NCBI GenBank assembly: GCA_003525075.1
Contig: DQFO01000021.1
Coordinates: 62,001-126,000, forward strand
Direction of reading: 5' to 3'
From: Clostridiales bacterium
Lineage (GTDB): Bacteria > Bacillota > Clostridia > TANB77 > CAG-508
DNA length: 64,000 nt
Below, piece after piece: positions 53,503-62,347 of this stretch. Numbering within the stretch: position 1 is the first letter of the stretch; each line of letters opens with the position of its first letter. The notes under the pieces were generated by a model. It saw nothing but the letters and a program-made list of their open reading frames with translations, did no database searches and was not told the origin of the DNA. Position numbers and translations under genes: made by a program.

Positions 53503-53537
53503 AAACAGCCACATAGATTATCTCCATGTGGCTGTTT
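53503..53537 (-). terminator. Terminator of lipoprotein copy 2
   Basis: A 12-bp AAACAGCCACAT/ATGTGGCTGTTT stem lies 19 bp past the stop at 53556. Confidence 0.8.
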
Positions 53538-53555
53538 CCAATTACTGCGAGATGG

Positions 53556-54074
53556 TTAATCGCTAATTTTAAGAACAGGTTGTTCTACTTCAAACGGAAT
53601 ATCAGAATACAGATATGTTCCTGTCCACTCAATGTATTTTCCGTCAGGAGTAAAGAAAAAAATACCTGCATCATTTTCTCCATAGCTACCATCTACATCA
53701 GCTAACCAATTTGCTCCAGTACTATTAGGATAAGTTGTATCTGGTGTTAAAAAACTATTAAGGGATGAAACCTTACCATCAACAACAAAATTACCTAATA
53801 TTGCACCATTATCGGTTATCAAAATAACATAACCCAAAGGCTTTTCAATGGAACAAGGCAATGCCAATGCTTTCTCTCTTTGACCATTTACCCAATATGC
53901 TCTCCGAATAAGATTATATCTTTCAAGAGAATAATCAATATCGGTAGGAGTCTGTTGTGCTTCCTCGAGATTTGCAGCCACCTCAAGCTGGCGAGCTTTA
54001 TCGGTATCACTACAACCAGTCAATACAGAGATTGCCAAAACCATCATCAGTAACATAGAAACAATTTTTTTCAT
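53556..54074 (-). CDS. Putative lipoprotein, tandem copy 2
   Basis: The ATG at 54074 has GGAGGAA and gives 172 residues; the longer upstream frame has no ribosome site. The signal peptide ends L-T-G-C (about 18-21). It shares with copy 1 the P-T-D-I-D-Y-S-L-E-R-Y-N-L-I-R-R block, K-P-L-G-Y-V, D-G-K-V-S-S-L-N-S-F-L-T-P-D and N-W-L-A-D-V-D-G-S-Y-G-E-N-D. It carries its own promoter region and terminator, so the duplication covered a whole transcription unit. Confidence 0.75.
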   Translation of the reverse strand: MKKIVSMLLMMVLAISVLTGCSDTDKARQLEVAANLEEAQQTPTDIDYSLERYNLIRRAYWVNGQREKALALPCSIEKPLGYVILITDNGAILGNFVVDGKVSSLNSFLTPDTTYPNSTGANWLADVDGSYGENDAGIFFFTPDGKYIEWTGTYLYSDIPFEVEQPVLKISD

Positions 54075-54117
54075 TTTTAATTCCTCCAATTTGTTGTAAG
54101 ATTTTTTTATATGTAAA

Positions 54118-54134
54118 ACTAACAAGACGTTAGT
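54118..54134. promoter_or_regulatory. Operator-like palindrome upstream of lipoprotein copy 2
   Basis: ACTAAC-AAGAC-GTTAGT repeats the site found before copy 1, with 6-bp perfect arms, 44 bp before the start codon. About 110 bp of upstream DNA is shared by the two copies. Confidence 0.5.
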
Positions 54135-54269
54135 GTGCAAAAAGGAATATATGTAAAATGGCTACTGCCATACTAAATATATTATACTATAATTTTACAT
54201 AATTTTCAATTGATTTTTAAATTTTTTGACAAATAGCGTGTTTGATGATATATTTGTAGTACTATTTAA

Positions 54270-54419
54270 TTATGTAAGATTAGTTTTTTCTAATTTCCTA
54301 ATGCTACCATTTATAAAAGTAGTGGTAACTTTAGCAAATTCACATATAAATTCAAGTCTCTGTTTTAGACATTCTTCAAATTGTAATTCTTGTTTAATTA
54401 TTTTCAATTTATACCCCAT
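54270..54419 (-). CDS. Possible 49-residue protein
   Basis: An ATG at 54419 behind GAAAGG opens a 49-codon frame with a protein-like composition: Q-E-L-Q-F-E-E-C-L-K-Q-R-L-E-F-I-C-E-F, then N-G-S-I-R-K-L-E. It is amphipathic helical. I do not recognise it. It lies between tRNA-Leu and the lipoprotein cassette; it could be a remnant of the same acquired segment. Confidence 0.4.
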   Translation of the reverse strand: MGYKLKIIKQELQFEECLKQRLEFICEFAKVTTTFINGSIRKLEKTNLT

Positions 54420-54459
54420 CCTTTCGTTTGGATGATTTTAATATTGTTTTAGACAACAA

Positions 54460-54494
54460 AAAAATCAACCAGATTTATTTTCTGATTGATTTTT
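54460..54494 (-). terminator. tRNA-Leu terminator
   Basis: An AAAAATCAA-C-CAGA/TCTG-A-TTGATTTTT stem 39 bp past the tRNA 3' end, followed by TTTTTTG on the minus strand. Confidence 0.75.
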
Positions 54495-54532
54495 GTATCT
54501 ATCTGTTTTATTAGTTCGAACAGATACGTCAT

Positions 54533-54616
54533 TGGTGCGGATGAAGGGACTTGAACCCCCACGTCGTTGACACTGGTTCCTAAGACCAGCGCGTCTGCCA
54601 GTTCCGCCACATCCGC
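54533..54616 (-). tRNA. tRNA-Leu (TAG anticodon)
   Basis: This 84-nt class II tRNA has CCA encoded: acceptor GCGGATG/CATCCGC, anticodon stem CTGGT/ACCAG with loop CTTAGGA, a long variable arm and T-arm GGGGGTTCAAGTCCC. Confidence 0.95.
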
Positions 54617-54636
54617 ATATTTACTTGACAAATGTT

Positions 54637-54666
54637 ATTTTAGCACAATACTAATTACATTGTCAA
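54637..54666 (-). promoter_or_regulatory. tRNA-Leu promoter
   Basis: On the minus strand TTGACA (54661-54666), 18 bp, TAAAAT (54637-54642), 20 bp before the tRNA. The -35 is one arm of an inverted repeat (TACTTGACAA...TTGTCAAGTA) spanning about 54622-54669. Confidence 0.6.
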
Positions 54667-54723
54667 GTATTTTACCAAAAATATTTAATTTATTTTATTC
54701 ATAATTGAACATTTTTATGACTA

Positions 54724-54915
54724 TTATTTTATAAACATAACTAAGACTCCACCCAACACACACACAATCGTTCCAAGCATTTTTAGTCCTGTTGTTGCTT
54801 CATTTTTATCCCCAAAACTAAAATATTTTTTAGTAATTAAACGAGCATCATATATCATTATTACCCCTGCTAAAGCTATTAAAGCACCTATTAATCTTCC
54901 TATTATTTGCCACAT
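54724..54915 (-). CDS. Small membrane protein after recG, unknown function
   Basis: This 63-residue protein has two hydrophobic helices (about 4-23 and 43-62) joined by a charged loop with F-S-F-G-D-K-N-E-A-T-T-G. The start lies 16 bp after recG behind AAAGGATG. Proteins of this shape are common in Clostridia next to housekeeping genes, but I do not know a function. Confidence 0.6.
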   Translation of the reverse strand: MWQIIGRLIGALIALAGVIMIYDARLITKKYFSFGDKNEATTGLKMLGTIVCVLGGVLVMFIK

Positions 54916-54931
54916 TTTTATCTACATCCTT

Positions 54932-56977
54932 TTAAATTTCTATTCTTGAACTAAATTTTTCTTTTACTAATTCATTTAGTTTTATATTTTTTTCTTTTTC
55001 AAGTAATGGATCATCTTCCATAATTTCCATTGCTATTTTTTGAACCTTTTTCAAGGTTCCCATATCTTCAAATAAATTTGCTATTTTAAATTCAGGTATA
55101 CCATGTTGTTCTGTTCCAAAAAAGTCTCCTGAACCTCTTAATTCCAAATCTTTTTCAGATATTATAAATCCATCATTTGTTTGGCACATTACTTTCATTC
55201 TTTCTTTTGTTGTTTTTCCATTTCCTTCAAATTTTAAAATACAATATGATTGATATTCTCCTCTTCCAACTCTTCCTCTCAATTGATGTAATTGTGCAAG
55301 TCCAAATCTTTCTGCATTTTCAACTACCATAATACTCGCATTAGGTACATTTACTCCTACTTCAATTACTGTTGTTGATATCAGTATTTGTATTTCTCCA
55401 TTTTTAAATTGTTCCATTATTTCATCTTTTTCTTTTGCTTTCATTTTTCCATGTAAATATGCTACTTTGTAATTGCTAAATGTTTCGTTTTTATATTTTT
55501 CTTCTAATTCAATAACAGATTTTAAACCTAATTCTTCATTTTCTTCAACTAATGGACAGACAATATATGCTTGTCTTCCTTCATCTATTTGCTTTTTTAC
55601 AAATGTATTTACTCTTTCTGTCATTTCTTTTGTAACTGCAAATGTTTCTATTTTCTTCCTATTTGGTGGAAGTTCGTCTATTATTGATATATCTAAGTCT
55701 CCATATAATATTAATGCTAATGTTCTTGGAATTGGTGTTGCAGACATTGCTATTATGTCTGGATTTTGTCCTTTATTTGAAATTGTTGCACGTTGTTTTA
55801 CTCCAAATCTGTGTTGTTCATCTGTTACTACTAATCCTAAATTTTTAAATATTACATTTTCCTCTAGCATTGCATGTGTTCCAATTAGTATGTCAATTTC
55901 TCCATTTTGTAATCTTTCTAAAAGTTCCATTTTTTTCTTTTTAGTTATGCTTGATATTAATAATTCACACCTTATTCCAAATTGATTTAATATTGATTCA
56001 AAACTCTCTAAATGTTGACTTGCAAGTATTGCCGTTGGCGCCATTATTGCTACTTGATATCCAGATTTTACTGCTTTATATGCTGCTATCATTGCTACAA
56101 TTGTTTTTCCTGAACCTACATCTCCTTGTAATAATCTGTTCATCGAATGTGGACTTTCCATATCATTATCAATTTCTTCTAATACTCTTAATTGTGCTTT
56201 TGTTAAATTAAATGGTAATTTATTTATAACATCAGACATTTTTACATTTTTATCAAATTTTATTCCATTTCTATCTTTATCATAATTGTTTTTTAATTTT
56301 AACAATGCTAATTGTGTTATTAAAAGTTCTTCAAATACAAGTCTTTCTCTTGCCTTATTAAAGTCTGAAAATTCATGTGGAAAATGTATTCTTTCTATAC
56401 ATGTATTTATATCTAATAAATTGTTTTCTTTTAATACATATTCTGGCAATGTTTCATCTAATTTTCCAAGTACTTCTGTTAATCCATTTTCCATTATTTT
56501 TCTTAATGTATTTTGCTTTAGTTCATATGTTAATGGATAAATAGGTATTATTTTTCCTGTGTTTTTACTTTGATCTATTTCATCATAAACAGGTGAATTC
56601 ATTTCAATTCTATTTCCTTTTTTGGCTACTTTTCCAAAAAATCTATATAATCTTCCTGGTGCAAATACACTTTTTAAATATCCTTGATTAAACCATGTTA
56701 TATAACATGTTCCTGTTTGATCTTTTACTATTAGTCGACTTATTACCATCTTTCCTTTTCTATATTCTGAAATTTTTCCTGTTGGCATTGCTTCTATTAA
56801 AACTTCTTCTCCATCTTCACATTCATATATATTTTTTGGCTTGCTTCTGTCTTCATAATCTCTTGGATAATATGTTATTAAGTCTTTTAATGTATATATT
56901 TTTAGTTTATTTAATAATACTTCTCTATTAGGACCTACTCCTTTTACATATTTTATCTCTTTATTTAAATCTACCAT
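54932..56977 (-). CDS. recG: ATP-dependent DNA helicase RecG
   Basis: This full-length 681-residue protein has an N-terminal wedge OB domain, helicase motif I G-D-V-G-S-G-K-T (about 291-298), the D-E-Q-H box with R-F-G-V-K-Q-R near 385, S-A-T-P-I-P-R-T near 411, and Q-L-R-G-R-V-G-R-G near 588. It remodels stalled forks and Holliday junctions. It lies downstream of the spoIIIA operon with a 98-bp gap. Confidence 0.96.
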   Translation of the reverse strand: MVDLNKEIKYVKGVGPNREVLLNKLKIYTLKDLITYYPRDYEDRSKPKNIYECEDGEEVLIEAMPTGKISEYRKGKMVISRLIVKDQTGTCYITWFNQGYLKSVFAPGRLYRFFGKVAKKGNRIEMNSPVYDEIDQSKNTGKIIPIYPLTYELKQNTLRKIMENGLTEVLGKLDETLPEYVLKENNLLDINTCIERIHFPHEFSDFNKARERLVFEELLITQLALLKLKNNYDKDRNGIKFDKNVKMSDVINKLPFNLTKAQLRVLEEIDNDMESPHSMNRLLQGDVGSGKTIVAMIAAYKAVKSGYQVAIMAPTAILASQHLESFESILNQFGIRCELLISSITKKKKMELLERLQNGEIDILIGTHAMLEENVIFKNLGLVVTDEQHRFGVKQRATISNKGQNPDIIAMSATPIPRTLALILYGDLDISIIDELPPNRKKIETFAVTKEMTERVNTFVKKQIDEGRQAYIVCPLVEENEELGLKSVIELEEKYKNETFSNYKVAYLHGKMKAKEKDEIMEQFKNGEIQILISTTVIEVGVNVPNASIMVVENAERFGLAQLHQLRGRVGRGEYQSYCILKFEGNGKTTKERMKVMCQTNDGFIISEKDLELRGSGDFFGTEQHGIPEFKIANLFEDMGTLKKVQKIAMEIMEDDPLLEKEKNIKLNELVKEKFSSRIEI

Positions 56978-57075
56978 TTTTATGCCTTTTCTTTTTTGAG
57001 TATATTTTACTATATAGATTTTTAAATTTCAAGGTTTTAAATTATAAAAATAGAATTCTAATAATTGAATTTCTT

Positions 57076-57693
57076 TTATTTCTTAGTCATGATATGTATA
57101 TTTTCAACTTTTGCATTCATTTCTCTTGAAATAATATTTTGAATTTGAGCAATCTCCTCACTTTTTAAGTTATCATCTTCAACCACAACACTCACACTAT
57201 CAGTATTTACAAAAATTACGCAATTAGAAAATCCTTTTGTTGTTATTAAATTTTCACAAACCATTATTGCATTTTTCTCTTTATTTACATTTGTAATTTC
57301 TTGTGTTATTATAGCTTTTTGTTCTTCAGATACATTTGAATTATTAAGCATTTCTTTATATGTTTCTAATGTTTGTGAATACATTGTATCTCTTTGTAAT
57401 TTTGATTCTTCATAATAATCATTAGATTTATTAGTACTTTCCGTTTTGACTATTTCAGTACTTGTTTCTGTACTTTGTGTTGATTTTGTCTCTAATGTCA
57501 CATCATTACTACTAACAAATTGTGCATCTCCTAAGTTCTCATCTTCAGAATTTTCCGTTTGAGTTTCTGCTACTGTTTGGATATTATTTGATTCTGTTGA
57601 TACATAATTCCAATATCCTAATCCAACCAACATTAATGCGAGTACATATATCGCTGCTGTACCTGTTTTAAATTTAATTTTTTTTAAATCCAT
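57076..57693 (-). CDS. spoIIIAH: Stage III sporulation protein AH
   Basis: This 205-residue protein has one N-terminal helix (about 15-32), a long acidic Ser/Thr linker, and the C-terminal YscJ/FliF-like ring domain (about 105-205) with L-I-T-T-K-G-F-S-N-C-V-I-F. In Bacillus, SpoIIIAH in the mother-cell membrane binds SpoIIQ from the forespore to form the channel. It is last in the operon. Confidence 0.9.
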   Translation of the reverse strand: MDLKKIKFKTGTAAIYVLALMLVGLGYWNYVSTESNNIQTVAETQTENSEDENLGDAQFVSSNDVTLETKSTQSTETSTEIVKTESTNKSNDYYEESKLQRDTMYSQTLETYKEMLNNSNVSEEQKAIITQEITNVNKEKNAIMVCENLITTKGFSNCVIFVNTDSVSVVVEDDNLKSEEIAQIQNIISREMNAKVENIHIMTKK

Positions 57694-57764
57694 ATTATTT
57701 CTCCTCCATATAAAGAATTAAATTCTAATAATATGCCCTCTTCTAAGTTGTAATCAGTTTTCAC

Positions 57765-58364
57765 TTAATTTTTCATCTCAAATACTTGTATTTTATGTAT
57801 TGCCAGACCTGTAACCGCTTCTACTGCACTAACTATTGATGACTTTATATTTGCATTTGAAGCTCCTTGTGCTGTAATTATAGCTCCTTCAATTACTGGC
57901 ATTATTACTTTTTCTGTTATTGGTTTACTAGTTCCATTTTCATCTGTATATACAATTTCTCTTTTTGTCTCAGTTTCTGTACTATTTTTAGTTCCTCCAT
58001 CTCCGTCATTTTCTTCAGTTTTATTTTCTGAATTTGTTTCATTATACATTGCTACAACTTGACTACTTTCAGAATATTTTAATAAAACTTTTACTTTTCC
58101 TACTCCATTAATTGTTTCTAAAATATTTTTTAATCTCGTTTCTAAATCATCAGTATTTTCACTAGTTGATACTTGACTTTCAACATTTCCAGCTAATACT
58201 TTTCCTGTAGTATTTGTATTTTTCTTTTCATCTTTTGACCACATATTATTTATTATTAATACTGTTATAATTAATATTATTATAAATGCCACAATATTCT
58301 CTATTTTTTTCTTTTGATCTGTCTGTTCTTCTCTTTTCTTAAATAATTCTTTTAGCATAAGCAT
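57765..58364 (-). CDS. spoIIIAG: Stage III sporulation protein AG
   Basis: This 199-residue protein has a basic N-terminus, one helix (about 25-43), a linker, then the ring-building motif domain with L-E-T-R-L-K-N-I-L-E-T-I-N-G-V-G-K-V-K-V and G-A-S-N-A-N-I-K-S-S-I-V-S-A-V near the end. SpoIIIAG forms a large ring in the intermembrane space. An acidic, Glu/Thr-rich insertion (about 110-135) is present, as in other family members. Confidence 0.9.
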   Translation of the reverse strand: MLMLKELFKKREEQTDQKKKIENIVAFIIILIITVLIINNMWSKDEKKNTNTTGKVLAGNVESQVSTSENTDDLETRLKNILETINGVGKVKVLLKYSESSQVVAMYNETNSENKTEENDGDGGTKNSTETETKREIVYTDENGTSKPITEKVIMPVIEGAIITAQGASNANIKSSIVSAVEAVTGLAIHKIQVFEMKN

Positions 58365-58377
58365 TCTCCTTTTAAAA

Positions 58378-58872
58378 TTATTTTATAATAATTTTGATTT
58401 TATCCTCACTTATCTCATATTCTTCAATTATCTCTTGTTTAATCTTTGAAATTTTTTGCTCATCATCAACATTTTTTACTTTTACATCTATTGAATGTAT
58501 TCCAGCATTCTTCTTAGTTGTATCTAATTCTGCATCTATAGTACATTTTATTATTTCTATTCCTGCGTTTTTGAATTTTGATTTTATATTATTTTCTAAT
58601 TCATCTAAATATATTTTTTCTAATCTTGCATCCATTGATGATTGTTCTACTTTTGTTGATGTTGTAATATATTTATCTAAATCAATTTCACTAAATACTA
58701 GTTTTTCTTTATTTTTTATAATTGGTGATATTATATTAAATAATACATAAACACCTATTACCATTTGAACATATTTTTTATTTTTACTATTTGGTAAAAT
58801 AAGTTCTAAAATTGTAGCAATTATGACTGCTAATATAACTTGTTCTGCCCATGAACTCAAAAAACTTATCAT
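58378..58872 (-). CDS. spoIIIAF: Stage III sporulation protein AF
   Basis: This 164-residue protein has two N-terminal helices (about 10-50; F-L-S-S-W-A-E-Q-V-I-L-A-V near the start) and a C-terminal soluble domain with a ring-building motif fold. Its start overlaps the spoIIIAE stop by 4 bp. It is a component of the forespore feeding-tube complex. Confidence 0.88.
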   Translation of the reverse strand: MISFLSSWAEQVILAVIIATILELILPNSKNKKYVQMVIGVYVLFNIISPIIKNKEKLVFSEIDLDKYITTSTKVEQSSMDARLEKIYLDELENNIKSKFKNAGIEIIKCTIDAELDTTKKNAGIHSIDVKVKNVDDEQKISKIKQEIIEEYEISEDKIKIIIK

Positions 58873-60074
58873 CTATACATCATCCCACTATTCGAAATTT
58901 TTATAACTAATGTTATTCCAACTATTAACATTACAGATAATGAACATAATATTCCTAATAATAGTTTAAATACTCCTCCCATTTCGTCTAATACTTTTAC
59001 TATTTTATCATCTGCTATTGGTTGGACTACTGCTGATGCTAAACTATACATTATGCACATTGTTGCAATTTTTATAATAGGTGTTATACATATTCCTATT
59101 ACTATAATTACACCTATTAGTCCTATTGCATTTTTTAATATAATTCCACATCCTAATACACTATCTACAACATCACCCAAAACTTTTCCTACAACTGGTA
59201 TTATCGTTGAAACTGCCGATTTTGCTGTTTTGGCAGTTATTCCGTCAACACTACTACTTAATGTTCCCTCTAATGATACAACACCAACAAATATTGTTAA
59301 TACTATTCCTAATACCCATACAACACTTGATTTTAGAAATTTTGATAATTTTTCAATTTGCATTTTTTCTGAAATTTTTGAGATTATTGAAAATACTACT
59401 ATTATTAAAACTATTGGAATTAATATATTTTTTATTAAATTTGCAATAAAATTTATAGCAAATAATATAATTGGTTCTAATAATGATGTTGTTGCTATGC
59501 TTCCCGTATACATCATTAATGTTAATAATAGTGGCATTAATACATTTATAAATCCAACTAAATCATCTGCTGTGTTTTTAACAATTTTTATTATTTCTGT
59601 AAAATTTGACATTATAAGTGTTACAATTAATATGTATTGAACAAAATAAATTATTTGAGATATATTTTTATTTTCTAGATTATCTGTTACTGATTTTAAA
59701 ATTCCATGAATTACAATTATTACTAATATACTGATTAATGTTTTTAAGCTTACTGTTATTTCTTTTCCAAACATTTTAAATATTTTTTGATATAATGTTT
59801 TATTATCTACTTTTCCTTGTATTGCTTGATTTAGCATATCCCCTAAATTTACATCTTCAAGAAAGTCTCCTGTATATTTGTCTGCTTCTTTTATAAAGCT
59901 GTTTATATTAAATTTTTCTTGTGTATTATTCATTACTTCATTTTCTGTATCTGCAAATACTTTAGTTGGTATAATTATACTTATGAATATAATCATTATT
60001 ATTATGTATTTTTTTAATTTTCTAAAATTATATTTTTTTCTATAACATCTAAATGTTAATATTGATTCATTCAT
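58869..60074 (-). CDS. spoIIIAE: Stage III sporulation protein AE
   Basis: This 401-residue polytopic protein has an N-terminal signal-like helix ending V-F-A-D and about eight further helices with long hydrophobic runs (L-M-P-L-L-L-T-L-M-M-Y-T-G-S; V-G-K-V-L-G-D-V-V-D-S-V). Conserved length and order identify SpoIIIAE, the likely membrane core of the channel. Confidence 0.92.
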   Translation of the reverse strand: MNESILTFRCYRKKYNFRKLKKYIIIMIIFISIIIPTKVFADTENEVMNNTQEKFNINSFIKEADKYTGDFLEDVNLGDMLNQAIQGKVDNKTLYQKIFKMFGKEITVSLKTLISILVIIVIHGILKSVTDNLENKNISQIIYFVQYILIVTLIMSNFTEIIKIVKNTADDLVGFINVLMPLLLTLMMYTGSIATTSLLEPIILFAINFIANLIKNILIPIVLIIVVFSIISKISEKMQIEKLSKFLKSSVVWVLGIVLTIFVGVVSLEGTLSSSVDGITAKTAKSAVSTIIPVVGKVLGDVVDSVLGCGIILKNAIGLIGVIIVIGICITPIIKIATMCIMYSLASAVVQPIADDKIVKVLDEMGGVFKLLLGILCSLSVMLIVGITLVIKISNSGMMYR

Positions 60075-60160
60075 TTTTTATTTCATTCCTTTTCTCTTGT
60101 TCAAATCTAAATTGAAAAATAATTAAATTTTGTCAAGCAAAATTGTAATTATTTTTTAAT

Positions 60161-60550
60161 TCATGGTAAAATTTCTATAACTAATTCCAATAAACTCGTT
60201 ATAATTGGTATTGACATTGCAATAATTATTACTTTACTTCCTATTTCTATTTTACTTGCTATTGCTTTTTCTCCTGCATCTGAACAAATACTTACAGCAA
60301 ATTCTGTTATAAATGCTATTCCTGTAATTTTTAGTAAAATACTTAGAAAACTTTTATTTATATATGTTTTATTTGCCAATGATTGTAATAAATTAATAAT
60401 TCCTGTTAGTTTTTGAATTGATAATACTAATATTAATACTCCTGCTATCATTGATACATATATTGCAAATTCTGGCTTATATTGTTTTAGAATTACAATT
60501 ATTATTAGTGCAAGTAAACCTATTCCTATTATTTTAATTACATCTGTCAT
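60161..60550 (-). CDS. spoIIIAD: Stage III sporulation protein AD
   Basis: This 129-residue protein has four helices, including I-I-G-I-G-L-L-A-L-I-I-I-V near the start and F-A-V-S-I-C-S-D-A-G-E-K-A-I-A-S-K-I-E in a cytoplasmic loop, the family signature. It lies 33 bp after spoIIIAC and is part of the membrane base of the channel. Confidence 0.92.
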   Translation of the reverse strand: MTDVIKIIGIGLLALIIIVILKQYKPEFAIYVSMIAGVLILVLSIQKLTGIINLLQSLANKTYINKSFLSILLKITGIAFITEFAVSICSDAGEKAIASKIEIGSKVIIIAMSIPIITSLLELVIEILP

Positions 60551-60583
60551 ATTTTCTTCTTATTCCCTTCTATTTGGAATTGA

Positions 60584-60778
60584 TTATAAATCAAATAATG
60601 TTCTAACTGTATTAAATAATGAACTTATTTGTTGAATAACCATTGATAATACAATTACAAGTCCAGCAAGTGTTGTCATCATTGCTTGATCTTCTCTTCC
60701 TGCTCTTACCAATACTTGATGCAATACTGCTACTAAAATTCCGACTGCAGCAATCTTAAATAATAAGTTTATATCCAT
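60584..60778 (-). CDS. spoIIIAC: Stage III sporulation protein AC
   Basis: The ATG at 60778 with AAAGGATG fits the family start (M-D-I-N-L-L-F-K-I-A-A-V-G) and gives 64 residues; an earlier in-frame start adds a charged stretch not expected. Two helices are joined by the loop R-A-G-R-E-D-Q-A, matching SpoIIIAC, which is similar to part of SpoIIIAD. Confidence 0.92.
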   Translation of the reverse strand: MDINLLFKIAAVGILVAVLHQVLVRAGREDQAMMTTLAGLVIVLSMVIQQISSLFNTVRTLFDL

Positions 60779-60853
60779 AAAAAACATCCTTTCTTTTTTT
60801 CCTAAAGGCAATAGTAAAAAATTGAATTTATTTCAAGACAATACACATTTCAA

Positions 60854-61366
60854 TTAAATTAATATAATTACAAAAACTAGTCCTACAACTACTCCTAATG
60901 TTTTATACATTTTTTGATTTTTCTTTCTTGCTTCTTCAGCTTTTTCTATTTGCATATTTAAAAAGCTTTCAGTTACTTCAATCTCATTTACTTGACTATC
61001 TGCATCAGTTTGTCCTAAGACTTTCCCTAATTCTTTTAAAATATCTTTGTCTTCTTGTGTTATACTTATATCTGCTTCTTGAATTGCGTCCATCCAAGAA
61101 TATTTTACATTTTCAAATTCTAATTTATATGTCATGTTTTCAAATATCTCTTCAATTTTACTTGATTTTTCTTGTGATATTTGATTAAAAATTTCTGTCA
61201 ATGGCTCATATGTAAATTTTATTTTTGTTTTTATTATGTTTAAAATATTTTTAAATTGTCTTAATTCTTTTACTCTATTTTCATACATTTTTGAGATTAA
61301 AATTCCAATTCCTGTCGATAATGAAAATATCGCAAATAATAATATTGTTTTTACGCAATAATACAT
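60854..61366 (-). CDS. spoIIIAB: Stage III sporulation protein AB
   Basis: This 170-residue protein has an N-terminal helix, a helical GspF-like domain (E-N-R-V-K-E-L-R-Q-F-K-N-I-L; later L-G-Q-T-D-A-D-S-Q) and a C-terminal helix (Y-K-T-L-G-V-V-V-G-L). The start overlaps the spoIIIAA end by 16 bp. It partners the SpoIIIAA ATPase. Confidence 0.9.
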   Translation of the reverse strand: MYYCVKTILLFAIFSLSTGIGILISKMYENRVKELRQFKNILNIIKTKIKFTYEPLTEIFNQISQEKSSKIEEIFENMTYKLEFENVKYSWMDAIQEADISITQEDKDILKELGKVLGQTDADSQVNEIEVTESFLNMQIEKAEEARKKNQKMYKTLGVVVGLVFVIILI

Positions 61367-62245
61367 TTCGAATCTCCTTTCTGCTTAGAATTTAATTGAA
61401 TTATTCTTTCAAATATATGATTATTTATTAATTGTGCCATCCATGGATTTTTACATACATCTTCTATATCATTTCCATGTGCTGTGAAAATTCCTTTGAC
61501 TCCTGAACACATTACATAATTTATTGCTTCAATGTCTTCTTTACTTCCTATCTCATCACATGCTATAATTTGTGGTGCCATAGAGCGTACTAGTATTCTC
61601 ATTGCTTCTGGCTTTGGCACATTGTCTATTACATCTGTTCTTATTCCTATATCATTTTGTGGAATTCCTTTATATATTGCTGCAATTTCTCCTCTTTCAT
61701 CAACCACACCTATTGTCTGTCCTTTAAATCTTCCGAATCCATTACTTAAGTTTCTTATTATATCTCTTAATAATGTTGTTTTTCCACATCCGTGGTGGTG
61801 ATATTATTAATGTGTTATATATTGTGTTTGTTTCAGAATTTATTATATTTGACATTACTTTTTGACTACATCCAATTTGTTGTCTCGCTATTCTAATATT
61901 TAAACTTGATATGTAATTTATATTTATAACCTGTCCATTTTCTATTACTCCGCTTCCTACTATTCCTACTCTGTTTCCTCCTCTTATTGTTATAAATCCT
62001 TCACATATTTGTCTTCTATAAGAATATATTGAGTTTTCACAGATTTTTTCAAATGTTTGTAATAGTTCTTGCTGACTTACTATGTATTCTGCTAATACCG
62101 TTTCTGGTCCAATTTTTAGACATAATCGTTTATTGCTTCTTAATCGTATTTCTTCTATTTTGTTTTCTTCTGTTCCTATATTTGATATTATTTCTTTTCT
62201 TAATGTTATTGGTAAATATTCTAATACTATTTCTAATCCTGACAC
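61351..62245 (-). pseudogene. spoIIIAA: Stage III sporulation protein AA ATPase, frameshifted in Walker A
   Basis: A GTG at 62245 with AGGAGG is the best start; an ATG at 62284 is the alternative. The first frame has E-E-I-R-L-R-S-N-K-R, G-F-I-T-I-R-G-G-N-R-V-G and L-I-I-S-P-P-R, then breaks. Dropping one base at about 61790-61792 restores P-P-R-C-G-K-T-T-L-L-R-D and continues through V-V-D-E-R-G-E-I-A-A-I-Y to the stop at 61351. The rest is intact at the usual ~300 residues. It is normally the secretion-type ATPase of the complex and essential for sporulation, so a sequence error or fresh mutation is likely. Confidence 0.9.
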
Positions 62246-62284
62246 TTTTTCCTCCTTTTTTATAAATATTTTTTTACACAACAA

Positions 62285-62317
62285 AAAAGAACATATATTA
62301 TATATATATGCTCTTTC
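62285..62317 (-). terminator. yebC terminator
   Basis: An AAAAGAACATATAT/ATATATATGCTCTTT-type stem between yebC and spoIIIAA has TTTTTTG on its minus-strand 3' side. Confidence 0.65.
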
Positions 62318-62347
62318 TTTATATTTTAGAACTAATTATTAATTTTT

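Noticed and set aside
54449..54631. 60-codon frame reading MSSKYADVAELADALVLGTS on the minus strand
   Set aside because: It is the well-known false translation of tRNA-Leu; the tRNA cloverleaf at 54533-54616 explains the DNA.
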